Source: Bog-473 sp036502025
GTDB lineage: Bacteria; Actinomycetota; Acidimicrobiia; Acidimicrobiales; RAAP-2
Assembly: GCA_036502025.1 (NCBI GenBank)
Contig: DASXZJ010000061.1
Location: forward strand, 10,682 to 74,681
Direction: 5' to 3'
Length of the DNA stretch: 64,000 nt
Shown: positions 31,609-40,330 of the stretch, in pieces
Numbering within the stretch: the first letter of the stretch is position 1
How the letters are laid out: every line of letters begins with the position of its first letter
Notes under the pieces: generated by a model
What the model was told of the DNA's origin: nothing
The model's input: the letters and a program-made list of their open reading frames with translations, nothing else
Database searches by the model: none
Translations under genes and position numbers: made by a program

Positions 31609-32898
31609 ATGCGCACCGAAGATCTGATCCTGGTCAGCGTGGACGACCATGTGATCGAGCCTCGTGGCATGTTCGACGGGCTGCTGCCGGCCAAGTACCA
31701 GGACCAGGCGCCCCAGCTGATCCGGCGTCCCGACGGCACCGACTACTGGCACTACGACGGCAACGAGATCCCCAACGTCGGCCTCAACGCCGTGGTCGGG
31801 CGGCCGCCCGAGGAGTACGGGATCGAACCCACCTCGCTCGACGACATGCGACCCGGGTGTTACGACGTCCACGAACGCGTCCGTGACATGTCGGTCAACG
31901 GCGTCCTCGGCTCGATGTGCTTCCCGTCCTTCCCCCAGTTCTGCGGCCAGCTCTTCGCCCGGCGGGAGGACAAAGACGAGGCCCAGGCCATGGTGCGGGC
32001 CTACAACGACTGGCACATCGAGCAGTGGTGCGGCGCCGAACCTGGACGGTTCATCCCCCTCTCCATCCCCGTCATCTGGGACCCCGCGCTGGCGGCGGCC
32101 GAAGTGCGCCGGGTGGCCCAGATGGGATGCCACGCCGTCACCTTCTCCGAGAACCCGGAGAAACTGGGCTGGCCCTCGCTGCACAGCAGCCACTGGGACC
32201 CGTTCTGGGACGCCTGTTCGGATGAGGGGACGATCATCTGCATGCACCTGGGCTCCTCGTCCCAGCTGCTGATCACCTCGGTCGAGGCGCCGATCGACGT
32301 CATGATCAGCCTCCAGCCCATCAACATGGTCCAGGCCGCGGCCGACCTGCTGTGGTCACCCATCCTGCGCAAGTACAAGGACCTGCGCTTCGCTCTCTCC
32401 GAAGGCGGCATCGGATGGATCCCTTACGCGCTCGAGCGCATCGACTATGTCTACGAGCACCACCACGCCTGGACCGGTCAGGACTTCGGCGACATGCTGC
32501 CCAGCCAGGTCTTCAAGGAGCGCATCATCACCTGCTTCATCGACGACGCCTTCGGGATCGACAGCCGGCGCTACCTCAACGTCGACAACATCGCCTGGGA
32601 GTGCGACTACCCGCACTCGGACTCGACTTGGCCGACGTCGCCCGAGGCGGCCATGAAGTACCTGGCCGAGGTGCCCGACGACGAGATCAACAAGATCACC
32701 CACCTCAACGCCATGAAGCACTTCCGGTTCGACCCGTTCGCCGTCCGCCCCCGCGAGCAGTGCACGGTGGGCGCCCTCCGAGCCGAGGCATCCGACGTCG
32801 ACACCTCGCTGGTCTCGCACGAAAGAACCGCCGCCAAGAACCGTGGGGGCAAGATCGTCAACATGGGAACGATGACGCAGCTGCTCGACCGGGACTGA
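31609..32898 (+). CDS. Amidohydrolase-2 (ACMSD-like) family protein
   Basis: A 429-residue TIM-barrel metal hydrolase or decarboxylase. SVDDHVIEPRGMFDGLLP near residue 10 is the D-x-H-x-x-E/P opening of amidohydrolase-2 proteins. RFIPLSIPVIWDPALAAAEVRRVAQMGCHAVTF, CMHLGSSS near residue 222 (His), SEGGIGWIPYALERIDY and WECDYPHSDSTWP near 330 (metal Asp) follow. In actinobacterial lipid-degradation loci such proteins act on ring-cleavage or CoA-ester intermediates; the reaction here is not known. It has GGGGAGGAC as ribosome site and operator B upstream, and is followed 13 bp later by an enoyl-CoA hydratase. Confidence 0.8.
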   Translation: MRTEDLILVSVDDHVIEPRGMFDGLLPAKYQDQAPQLIRRPDGTDYWHYDGNEIPNVGLNAVVGRPPEEYGIEPTSLDDMRPGCYDVHERVRDMSVNGVLGSMCFPSFPQFCGQLFARREDKDEAQAMVRAYNDWHIEQWCGAEPGRFIPLSIPVIWDPALAAAEVRRVAQMGCHAVTFSENPEKLGWPSLHSSHWDPFWDACSDEGTIICMHLGSSSQLLITSVEAPIDVMISLQPINMVQAAADLLWSPILRKYKDLRFALSEGGIGWIPYALERIDYVYEHHHAWTGQDFGDMLPSQVFKERIITCFIDDAFGIDSRRYLNVDNIAWECDYPHSDSTWPTSPEAAMKYLAEVPDDEINKITHLNAMKHFRFDPFAVRPREQCTVGALRAEASDVDTSLVSHERTAAKNRGGKIVNMGTMTQLLDRD

Positions 32899-32911
32899 CG
32901 GCCCCCATCTG

Positions 32912-33721
32912 ATGTCGATCGACTACGTCAGCGGAGACGATCACGTCGTCACCATCACCATCAACCGGCCCGAGGCCCGCAACTCCTTGGACATGGAGCA
33001 CTTCTTCCAGCTCCGTACGGCCTGGGAGCGCTTCGGTGATGACGACCACGCCTTCGTCGCCATCGTCACCGGAGTGGGCCAGGACTTCTGCGTGGGGGCC
33101 GATCTGAAGACCTACATCCCCCAGATCACCGAGCTGCAGCAGAAGATGAAGGCCGGCGAGGTCTCCGAGGTCGACGGCTACCGGCTCGATGACGGCGTCA
33201 AGGCGGTCCTGCGCGGCACCAAGCTCTACAAGCCGATCATCGCCGCGGTCAATGGCAACTGCGTGGCCGGTGGCATGGAGATGCTGGGCGGATGTGACCT
33301 GCGGGTGGCCAGCGACGTCGCCACATTCGGGGTGATGGAGCCCAAGCGCGGGCTGTTCGCCGGCGGCGGGACGACCGTCCGCCTGCCCCGCCAGATCCCC
33401 TACCCGGCCGCCATGGAGCTGCTCCTTTGCGCCGATCGGGTGCCCGCCGCCCGGGCCTACGAGATGGGGCTGCTCAACGAGGTCTGCCGCCCCGACGACC
33501 TGATGGAGAGGGCCTTCGACTACGCCCACCGGATCACCGCCAACGGACCGTTGGCCGTGCGCAAGACCAAGGAGTCGGTGCTGCGGGGGCTGGCCACCGA
33601 CATGGGCGAGGCCTACAAGATCGAATCGGAGCTCTCCGGCCAGGTGTTCTCCAGCGTGGACGCCAAGGAGGGTCCCAAGGCGTTCGCCGAGAAGCGAGCC
33701 CCGAACTGGACCAACCGCTGA
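32912..33721 (+). CDS. Enoyl-CoA hydratase/isomerase family protein
   Basis: A 269-residue crotonase-fold enzyme. INRPEARNSLD at the N-terminus, GVGQDFCVGADLKTY near residue 60 (oxyanion loop), AAVNGNCVAGGMEMLGGCDLRVASDVATFGVMEPKRGLFAGGG near 110-150 with the second oxyanion Gly and a candidate Glu in MEPKRG. The end FAEKRAPNWTNR is typical. It should hydrate or isomerise an enoyl-CoA. Directly after the amidohydrolase and probably under operator B. Confidence 0.88.
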   Translation: MSIDYVSGDDHVVTITINRPEARNSLDMEHFFQLRTAWERFGDDDHAFVAIVTGVGQDFCVGADLKTYIPQITELQQKMKAGEVSEVDGYRLDDGVKAVLRGTKLYKPIIAAVNGNCVAGGMEMLGGCDLRVASDVATFGVMEPKRGLFAGGGTTVRLPRQIPYPAAMELLLCADRVPAARAYEMGLLNEVCRPDDLMERAFDYAHRITANGPLAVRKTKESVLRGLATDMGEAYKIESELSGQVFSSVDAKEGPKAFAEKRAPNWTNR

Positions 33722-33839
33722 CCGACCGCTCGACAGCCGCCGGCCGGGACCCGGGTCCGAACGGTTCCACCTAACCCTGATCGGAAAAAAACTTCTTCTG
33801 GTGACGTAACGCTCGGATGGCGCCGACCGTTCTTGTTCC

Positions 33840-34976
33840 GTGCACCAGAGTGTGGCCAAGCAATCGACCACCGCTCTCATGGAGGAGGCGGAGCAACGGG
33901 CGAAGGACATCGCCGTCGCCCAGGGACGTTTGATGGTCATCTTTGGCGAACTGTCCAAGCGGGAGGGGTTCAGGACCGAAGGTGCCACCTCCCTGTCGGC
34001 CTGGGCGGTGCAACGCTGCGGCGTCTCCGAGGCGACGGGTCGGGCCTGGTCCCATGTGGCCGAACGACTCGATGACCTGCCCCATCTCGCCCAGGGGCTC
34101 CTCGACGGCGCCGTCAGCTTCGACAAGATCCGCGCCGTGGTCGACCTGGCCGAACCCGAAACCGACGCCGAGCTGCTCGGGCAGGCCACGGAATACCCGG
34201 TGCGGCATCTGGCCGACCTGGCCCGCCACGCCCGGGGCGCCTCCGAGGCGAGCTCGGCCGCCAACTATGACTCGCGCTACCTGCGCTTCAACGACTCGGG
34301 GCGCACCATCACCGCCCGGCTCCCCGAGGAGCATTACGCGAGCGTCCGTGCGACGATCACGCAGCGGGCCCGGGCGTTCACCTCCGACGGCGAAACTCCC
34401 TACGACCAGCGCCTGTGCGACGCCTTCATCGACATCTGCCTAGACGGGGCACGTCCCAGGTCGGCTTCTGGCTCTGGTGCGGGCTCTGGGTTCTTGGTGG
34501 TCGCCCACACCGACCTGTCCTTCCTGCGCCGCGACGAGGGCTCAGCCGAGATCCAGCGGGTCGGCCTGCTCAGTGCCGAGACGATCCGGCGCCTCACCTG
34601 CGATGCGAGCGTGACCCTGGCCCTCGATGATGACCTGGGGCACACCATGTACGAGGGTCGGTCGAAACGGTTCCCAACCGATGCCCAGCGTCGAGAGGTG
34701 ATACGCCGTGACCGATGGTGCCGCTTTCCCGATTGTTCCAACGCTCTCTTCACCAACGTCCACCACATCACGCATTGGATCAACGGTGGCTTGACGGATC
34801 TCGACAATTTGGTGCTGTTATGTGACCACCATCATCATCGGATCCACGAAGACGCCTGGAAGCTCTGGGGCAACGCGAACGAGAACTTGGTGTTCGTCGG
34901 GCCAAGCGGCCGCGAGATGACGACTCGGCCCTCGCCACTCTGGACCAAACGGGTCTCTTCGCGACTCCCTCCGTAG
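33840..34976 (+). CDS. DUF222/HNH endonuclease-domain protein (13E12 repeat type)
   Basis: A 378-residue protein. Residues ~20-230 are the helical DUF222 domain (KREGFRTEGATSLSAWAVQRCGVSEATGRAW, LLDGAVSFDKIRAVVDLA). The C-terminal HNH nuclease follows: RDRWCRFPDCSNALFTNVHHITHWINGGLTDLDNLVLLCDHHHHRIHEDAW near residues 295-345, with the C-x-x-C zinc pair and the HH/N/H residues. Such genes occur in many copies in actinobacterial genomes and can be mobile; their function is not settled. The GTG start has no clear ribosome site; an A-run (33785-33791) lies upstream. Confidence 0.85.
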   Translation: MHQSVAKQSTTALMEEAEQRAKDIAVAQGRLMVIFGELSKREGFRTEGATSLSAWAVQRCGVSEATGRAWSHVAERLDDLPHLAQGLLDGAVSFDKIRAVVDLAEPETDAELLGQATEYPVRHLADLARHARGASEASSAANYDSRYLRFNDSGRTITARLPEEHYASVRATITQRARAFTSDGETPYDQRLCDAFIDICLDGARPRSASGSGAGSGFLVVAHTDLSFLRRDEGSAEIQRVGLLSAETIRRLTCDASVTLALDDDLGHTMYEGRSKRFPTDAQRREVIRRDRWCRFPDCSNALFTNVHHITHWINGGLTDLDNLVLLCDHHHHRIHEDAWKLWGNANENLVFVGPSGREMTTRPSPLWTKRVSSRLPP

Positions 34977-35294
34977 TTACGCGGCCGGCGCTCGGCGAAG
35001 CGCCAAGAGCGACGGGAACCCGACCAGGAAGGTCTGGAACGCCCACCCCCGCGCCGGCAGACCGCGCCGACGAGCTGAACGACCCGCCGCCACGGCCTCG
35101 GCCGCATGAATCACCGCGGTCCCGACCAACATGCCACGGAGCACCCGGCGAGGAGGCAGCCCGGTCGGGACGGCGTCGCTCACCCTGGAATGGGTTCCTT
35201 CGCTGGCCGACAGCACCGCCAGACCGACGATCCCCCCGTCAAGGAGTGCGAACCAGGCCCAAGACGGACGGACGACCCCTGATCTCTTTGCCAT
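34977..35294 (-). CDS. Small membrane protein, DUF4499/TMEM254-like
   Basis: A 105-residue protein with a first hydrophobic segment (WAWFALLDGGIVGLAVLSA), a second (VLRGMLVGTAVIHAAEAVAA) and a third (GWAFQTFLVGFPSLLAL). The H-x-x-EA and GLPARGWAFQTFLVGFPSL pattern matches DUF4499/TMEM254-like proteins. No function is known. Its stop abuts that of the HNH gene (convergent). TAGAAC lies 6 nt before the ATG, so it is probably leaderless. Confidence 0.6.
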   Translation of the reverse strand: MAKRSGVVRPSWAWFALLDGGIVGLAVLSASEGTHSRVSDAVPTGLPPRRVLRGMLVGTAVIHAAEAVAAGRSARRRGLPARGWAFQTFLVGFPSLLALRRAPAA

Positions 35295-35300
35295 GGTCCT

Positions 35301-35306
35301 GTTCTA
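35301..35306 (-). promoter_or_regulatory. -10 element of leaderless promoter
   Basis: TAGAAC, then AGGACC, then the ATG at 35294. Confidence 0.4.
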
Positions 35307-35371
35307 GCGAGCAGGGCGGCGTCAGGCCAATCAGACGTGGGCCCGACGTCGCTGGGGTGCCGCTGATAGGG

Positions 35372-36688
35372 CTAGAAGCTGTGTGGCATCAAGGTATTGG
35401 TCGAGTCAGAACTCTGGTAGTTGCCGTCCTCGTCAAAGAAGATTCCCGTGATCTTGAACGGCACATTGGACCCGAAGTCGGCGAAGCAGGTGGTTGCCTC
35501 GCCCGGCCGACCCGTGAGTTGAATCACGCACGCCACGCCAGTCCCAGTCTCGAAGAGGACCGTCCCTCTCGCGTTGCCAGGAATTCCCGACTCCCCGAGT
35601 ACCGCGGTGGTGTCCTTGCCGTGGTGCGTCAAAAAGTCAGAGATCGTGAAGGACGTCGAGGCCTTGACGATGGTCAAGACACCTGGCTGGTACGTGATGA
35701 TGTAGTTGGGATCGCTTGCCCCAGAGCAGGTCACCGGGTAGTGGCCCGGCGGTGAAGTCGACGTGGCTGTCGTGGTGCACGAGGGCTGGCTAGTCAGATT
35801 TGCCGACGTGTCGCCGTTCACGAATCCGCTGTAGTCACCGGGAGTGGGCGTGAGGTTCGGCGGGGTGCCGAATGGGGTAGTTACGGTCGGTGCGGTGATC
35901 ACCAAGTGGGCGCGTTTTACGGTGAAGAGCAGGTCGCAACTACCCGAGCTGGCGCTTGAGTTGAAGCCATCAGTATCAGCGAAGTACGCCTCGCCCCAGT
36001 ATCTACCGGCGGCCGGTGGCACCAGGGGTCCCATGTCGTAGGCACCATTGCCGTCGACGTTTGTGCCCACATCGATCGCCGGAGTCTGGCTCGAGCAGTT
36101 GTTGACGCGGTACCCGACGGCCGAGATGGAACCGACGGGCTGCATGGGGCTGGTGCCGCCGCCGCTCAACATGGTCTCGTACGTCACCGAATCGCCGTAG
36201 GTGATGGTGCTCGGCACGACCGACAACGTAAGTGTCGTGGTGGCCACCGAAAGGACGGTGAAGGTGGGCGAGCTCGGACACCCAGTTCCGGAATCCAAGT
36301 TCAAGTTTGTGTCCGACGAGGTGAAGAAGGCATCGACGTAGTAGTCGCCCGCCGCCAGCGTTGACGTTGTCTCGAGTGTGATGACGCCGTTGTCGGTCGG
36401 GTAGACGTCTCCGCTATCAACGGTACCCGTGCAACCCGGCCCTGTACCCAAAAGCCAAGAGATATCGCCGGACGGCGTAAGGCCCCCTTCCAGATCAGCG
36501 GTGATAGTGACGTTGGCTCCGAGCCCAGCCGGATTGGGTGTGGCACTGACGGTGAGCGTCGTCGTCGCTTGCGCACCGGCGATCTGGGATCCCAACGGTC
36601 CGATCGCCGGCAGCAAAGCCAATCCACCGAGAGTGATCGTGCTGACCAGAGCCGCTGCAGCGACTCGCCGGATCGTGAAGATTGCCAT
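35372..36688 (-). CDS. Secreted Ig-like/MBG repeat protein
   Basis: A 438-residue exported protein. Signal peptide: IRRVAAAALVSTITLGGLALLPAIGPLGSQIAGA. Then two Ig-like repeats (TTLTVSATPNPAGLGANVTITADLEGG and TTLTLSVVPSTITYGDSVTYETMLSGGG), each with a late Cys, and an MBG-type domain (LVITAPTVTTPFGTPPNLTPTPGDYSGFVNGD...DPNYIITYQPGVLTIVKA). No sortase or anchor motif is seen. It is Ser/Thr-rich and less GC-rich than its neighbours, which may mean a different origin. ATG 36688 is chosen for GGGAG 6 nt upstream over GTG/ATG codons further up. Probably an adhesive or cell-surface protein. Confidence 0.75.
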   Translation of the reverse strand: MAIFTIRRVAAAALVSTITLGGLALLPAIGPLGSQIAGAQATTTLTVSATPNPAGLGANVTITADLEGGLTPSGDISWLLGTGPGCTGTVDSGDVYPTDNGVITLETTSTLAAGDYYVDAFFTSSDTNLNLDSGTGCPSSPTFTVLSVATTTLTLSVVPSTITYGDSVTYETMLSGGGTSPMQPVGSISAVGYRVNNCSSQTPAIDVGTNVDGNGAYDMGPLVPPAAGRYWGEAYFADTDGFNSSASSGSCDLLFTVKRAHLVITAPTVTTPFGTPPNLTPTPGDYSGFVNGDTSANLTSQPSCTTTATSTSPPGHYPVTCSGASDPNYIITYQPGVLTIVKASTSFTISDFLTHHGKDTTAVLGESGIPGNARGTVLFETGTGVACVIQLTGRPGEATTCFADFGSNVPFKITGIFFDEDGNYQSSDSTNTLMPHSF

Positions 36689-36761
36689 GGGATCTCCCTT
36701 GCTCATGCACAAAGTCCGCCGAGTGTTGCTTCAAGGGCATCACCAGACTTCGAGCGTGATG

Positions 36762-37823
36762 CTAACCCTGTTGAGCGCCCTTCGCCGAAGGTTTCGCTGC
36801 GATCGTGACCCGCTCCGTTGCAACGGACGCTGCCAATTGTCCGCACGCCGCGTCGATCTCCGCACCCCTGGTGGCGCGCACGGTCGCGTTGACGCCCAGA
36901 CTTTCGAGCTCGTCGCGGAAGGTCCGCACCCGCGCGTGGGATGTGCCACGCACGGCGTAGCCCGGGGTCGGGTTGAGGGGGATCAAATTGACGTGCGCGC
37001 CCAGCGGCCGGGCGAACTGCGCCAATTCGACGGCGTCGCGGCGTTGATCGTTGACATCGTGGATCATGGCCCACTCGATCGACAGCCGTCGGCCCGTCGC
37101 CTTCACGTAGGCGTCACATGCCTCGGCCAAGACCTTGAGCGGATAGCGGCGGTTGATCGGGACGAGGACATCACGTTTCTCGTCGTTGGCAGCATGGAGC
37201 GAGACGGCCAGGTTGACCGGAAGGGTCTCTGCCGCCAGGCGACGGATGCCAGGCACGATGCCCACCGTCGAGAGTGTCAGGTGCCGGGCCGAGAGCCCCA
37301 TCTCCCCGTGCAGCCGGGTCACCGCACTCCACACCCGGTCGTAGTTGGACAGCGGCTCCCCCATTCCCATGAAGACGACATTGGAGAGGCGCCGCGGCCG
37401 AACCTCCCTCATCGCCACGGCGACCTGCTCGACGATTTCGCCACTGCTGAGCTGGCGCTGGAACCCGGCCTGCCCGGTGGCGCAGAACTGGCAGGCCATG
37501 GCACATCCGGCCTGGGTGGAGACACAGACGGTCACCCGATCGGGATAGCGCATCAAGACGGTCTCGACCTGGGCGCCATCGTGCAACAACCACAACCACT
37601 TCGTCGTCTCCCCATCATCGGCCGAACGACGGGAGGCCTCCGTGAGCGCGGGAGGGAGCACAGCACCGAGCGTGGTCCGCAGCCCCTCGGGAAGCTCGGT
37701 CATCTCCGAAGGGAGCAGGACCCGCTTGTGCAGGCCGTCCCAGACCTGCCGCGACCTGAAGGCCGGCTCACCCTCGAGCAGATCGGCGAGCTGTTCCCGC
37801 GTCAGATCGTAAGGAGCGGGCAC
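36762..37823 (-). CDS. rlmN: 23S rRNA/tRNA A2503/A37 C2-methyltransferase RlmN
   Basis: A 353-residue radical-SAM methyltransferase. The SAM cluster CAMACQFC is near residue 107 (CVSTQAGCAMACQFCATGQAGFQR), VVFMGMGEPLSNYD near 150, and LSTVGIVPGIRRLA near 185. The methyl-bearing Cys sits in ATRGAEIDAACGQLA near 328. Both RlmN cysteines are present, so it is the housekeeping RlmN, not Cfr. The GTG has TAGCCT 6 nt before it (leaderless). The usual neighbour genes (frr, dxr) are not beside it. Confidence 0.92.
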   Translation of the reverse strand: MPAPYDLTREQLADLLEGEPAFRSRQVWDGLHKRVLLPSEMTELPEGLRTTLGAVLPPALTEASRRSADDGETTKWLWLLHDGAQVETVLMRYPDRVTVCVSTQAGCAMACQFCATGQAGFQRQLSSGEIVEQVAVAMREVRPRRLSNVVFMGMGEPLSNYDRVWSAVTRLHGEMGLSARHLTLSTVGIVPGIRRLAAETLPVNLAVSLHAANDEKRDVLVPINRRYPLKVLAEACDAYVKATGRRLSIEWAMIHDVNDQRRDAVELAQFARPLGAHVNLIPLNPTPGYAVRGTSHARVRTFRDELESLGVNATVRATRGAEIDAACGQLAASVATERVTIAAKPSAKGAQQG

Positions 37824-37829
37824 GTATCC

Positions 37830-37835
37830 AGGCTA
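37830..37835 (-). promoter_or_regulatory. -10 element of leaderless promoter for rlmN
   Basis: TAGCCT, then GGATAC, then the GTG at 37823. Confidence 0.5.
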
Positions 37836-37866
37836 TGGCCTCGACTCCCGCCCCAGTGACAGGCGA

Positions 37867-39090
37867 TCAGGGGCATTTCACCCAGGGCGTGGTGGCGCCT
37901 TTGACGCAAGCGCCGCTCGGATTGGTGAACACGTCGGTGCCGAAGGTACTGGTGGTGAACCCGGCCTCGCCCAGACGCGCCAGCCCGAAGTTGTCCTCGA
38001 ACGAAGCCAGGGCGGAGAAGTGGTTGTAGTCCGTCGCCGATCGGCTGCCGGGCGCGATGAACGGCGAGAGCAGAACGGTGCCGATCCGGCCTCCACCCGG
38101 GCCCTCGATTCCCGGCTCGGGTGACCCGATGCCGCGCACCTCGCCGCAACATGCCGAGGCATCGCTGGTGTCGGCCTCGTCGAAGGTGATCTCCAGGAGC
38201 CCGTCCTGCCGGAATGCCGCCGAGTTCGTGATGAGCGGCACCCACGTCTCCAGGAAACTGTCGATGTCCGCCAGTGCGGATGGTCCGCTGGCCTGGTTCT
38301 TACAGGGATAGTCGTGCCCGTCCTCGCAGAGGTTGGGCGTGATGAACGAATAGTTCGGCGTAGTGGCCACCGTGGTGAGGTCGGCGGCCAAGCCCCGCTC
38401 ACCCGGCAGCGCCGTGGCTGGCATGCTGCCGAAAGGCCCACCGAGGGCGACGACGTGTGCGTCGCAGTAGGCCGGATAGTCGATGATGTCGTGGAAGTAC
38501 ACAAACGGATTGTGCCGGGCCGCATACCCGTCGCCGGACACCGCCCCTTGCGTGTAGTCCCTGGCGTTGAGTTTGGGATGACCGCATGCGGCGGACTCAC
38601 GTGTCGGGATGTTCCCCATGTCCTGCTGGTAGTCCGTCCAGGTCAGGCCGGCCGCACTGAGCTGCGTCCCGATATTCTGGGTCGCCCTCGGGTAGACACA
38701 GCCGGCTCCCTCGTCCATGCCGCGGTGCACGAATATGTTCAAGAAGTTGAGATAGAACACGCAGTCCGTCTGGTTGAGCACATTCGCCGGTTGGCCCGAG
38801 ACCATGGAGATGTAATTGTCGTTGCTGGCGTGACCCGTCGCATAGAAGTTCGGCAGGAAGGCGCCCTCGCTCGGCAACGTGGAAGCCAGGTAAGGATCGG
38901 CGCTCGGATCGCCGAAGGTCGACGTCGAGCTCTCGTTCTCCAACACGATGACGAAGACGTGACCGACGTGGGGAACACTCGCGCTGGCCGATGTCGACGG
39001 CATGAGGCCCACGATCAGGATCATGAGGAGCGCCGACAACGTCGACGTACGCGCCCGCTGCCGGGTGAGGGAGTGCCGGTGGGCGAACAT
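37867..39090 (-). CDS. Exported phosphoesterase (AcpA/PLC superfamily, short form)
   Basis: A 407-residue secreted protein. Signal peptide: LSALLMILIVGLMPSTSASA. The opening HVGHVFVIVLENESSTSTFGDPSADPYLASTLPSEGAFLPNFYATGHASNDNYISMVSGQ near residue 40 is the phosphoesterase-family metal site (E-N-x-S). LLEITFDEADTSDASACCGEV and SPFIAPGSRSATDYNHFSALASFEDNFGL carry later ligands. It is a third member of the family in this window but not close to the other two in sequence. The start at ATG 39090 places the signal peptide at the N-terminus; the frame is open to 39174, overlapping the thiolase gene. Confidence 0.8.
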   Translation of the reverse strand: MFAHRHSLTRQRARTSTLSALLMILIVGLMPSTSASASVPHVGHVFVIVLENESSTSTFGDPSADPYLASTLPSEGAFLPNFYATGHASNDNYISMVSGQPANVLNQTDCVFYLNFLNIFVHRGMDEGAGCVYPRATQNIGTQLSAAGLTWTDYQQDMGNIPTRESAACGHPKLNARDYTQGAVSGDGYAARHNPFVYFHDIIDYPAYCDAHVVALGGPFGSMPATALPGERGLAADLTTVATTPNYSFITPNLCEDGHDYPCKNQASGPSALADIDSFLETWVPLITNSAAFRQDGLLEITFDEADTSDASACCGEVRGIGSPEPGIEGPGGGRIGTVLLSPFIAPGSRSATDYNHFSALASFEDNFGLARLGEAGFTTSTFGTDVFTNPSGACVKGATTPWVKCP

Positions 39091-39118
39091 GCGATTACCC
39101 GTCGTGAGGGAGATGCGC

Positions 39119-40264
39119 CTATTCCCGACCAAGAATGACCGTACCGGCCGCACTGAACCACCCACTGGTTCCATTCACGCAGGCCAGTCTGGCATCGGGC
39201 ACCTGGCGCTCGCCGCACTCACCGCGTAGTTGCTTGACCGCCTCGATGAGGAGGAACATCCCACGCATCCCGGGCTGGCATGAGGAGAGGCCTCCGCCAT
39301 CGGTGTTGGTGGGGAGTGCACCCCCGACCCGCATCCGGCCGTCCGCCACGAAGGCGCCGCCCTCGCCCTTCTTGCAGAAGCCCAAACCTTCGAGCGTCAG
39401 GATCACCATGGGCGTGAAGGCGTCGTAGACTTGGACGGTATCCATCTCGTCGGGGGCCAGACCGGCTCGCTCGAAAGCCAGTTTGCCCGAGCGCACACAG
39501 GGTGATTCGGTAAAGTCGTCCCACTCGCTCATCGTCGTGTGCGAAACCGCTTCACCCGTGCCGAGCACCCAGACCGGCGCCTTGGCGCAGTCCTTGGCCC
39601 GTTCCTCACTCGTCAGGACGATGGACCCTCCGCCGTCGGAGCGGATGCAGCAGTGCAGCTTGGTCAGCGGGTCCCACACCATCGGGGCATCGACCACGTC
39701 GTCGATCGTGATCGGGTCCTGGTAGTAGGCGTCGGGGTTGAAGCTGGCGTTGTAGCGGGTCGACACGGCCACCTCGGCCAACTGCTCGATGGTCGTCCCG
39801 AACTCGTGCATGTGTCGCCGGGCCACCATGGCGTAGTGCGACCCGACCGGGTGGCCGAACGGGGCGGCGAACTGGATCGGCCCTCGGGTCCCGAACGAGA
39901 GGTTGGCCATGCGGAGCTTTTTCTTCAGGTCCGCCCGCTGAGTGGAGCCATACGTCAGCACCACCACTTCGACCAGGCCCTGGGCGATCGCCGCCGCGGC
40001 GTGCTCAACCATGAACTCCCAGATGCTGCCGCCGTGACCGGTCGAGTCGACCCAGTTCGGCCGGATGCCCAAATACTCAGCCAGCTCAATCGGCGGTAGC
40101 GCCCCGGTCAGCGACATGAACCCGTCGACCTCGGACTTGGCGATGCCGGCGTCGGCCAGGGCCCGGGTGGTCCCCTGGTAGTTCAATTGGAAGGCGGTCT
40201 TGTCATCGACCCGACCACAGTCAGACGTCGATGCGCCGACGATGGCCACCCGGCGATTGGGCAT
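39119..40264 (-). CDS. Lipid-transfer-type thiolase (Ltp2-like), no nucleophilic Cys
   Basis: A 381-residue thiolase-fold protein. The nucleophile region reads VDSTGHGGSIWEFMVEHAAAAIAQG, with Gly/Ser where thiolases have Cys. VYDAFTPMVILTLEGLGF near residue 270 has the Tyr of the YDxF motif used by Ltp2-type steroid side-chain aldolases. NTDGGGLSSCQPGMRGMFLL and NGTSGWFSAAGTVILGR close the protein. Family knowledge suggests a retro-aldolase for a CoA ester, normally paired with a DUF35 protein; none is next to it. AAGGAGAGCA gives a strong ribosome site. Confidence 0.8.
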   Translation of the reverse strand: MPNRRVAIVGASTSDCGRVDDKTAFQLNYQGTTRALADAGIAKSEVDGFMSLTGALPPIELAEYLGIRPNWVDSTGHGGSIWEFMVEHAAAAIAQGLVEVVVLTYGSTQRADLKKKLRMANLSFGTRGPIQFAAPFGHPVGSHYAMVARRHMHEFGTTIEQLAEVAVSTRYNASFNPDAYYQDPITIDDVVDAPMVWDPLTKLHCCIRSDGGGSIVLTSEERAKDCAKAPVWVLGTGEAVSHTTMSEWDDFTESPCVRSGKLAFERAGLAPDEMDTVQVYDAFTPMVILTLEGLGFCKKGEGGAFVADGRMRVGGALPTNTDGGGLSSCQPGMRGMFLLIEAVKQLRGECGERQVPDARLACVNGTSGWFSAAGTVILGRE

Positions 40265-40330
40265 TGCTCTCCTTGTTCGGTTATTTCTTTTCAGTGTGGC
40301 GAACCAACTTCGAGGCGGCCAGGGTGTCGC

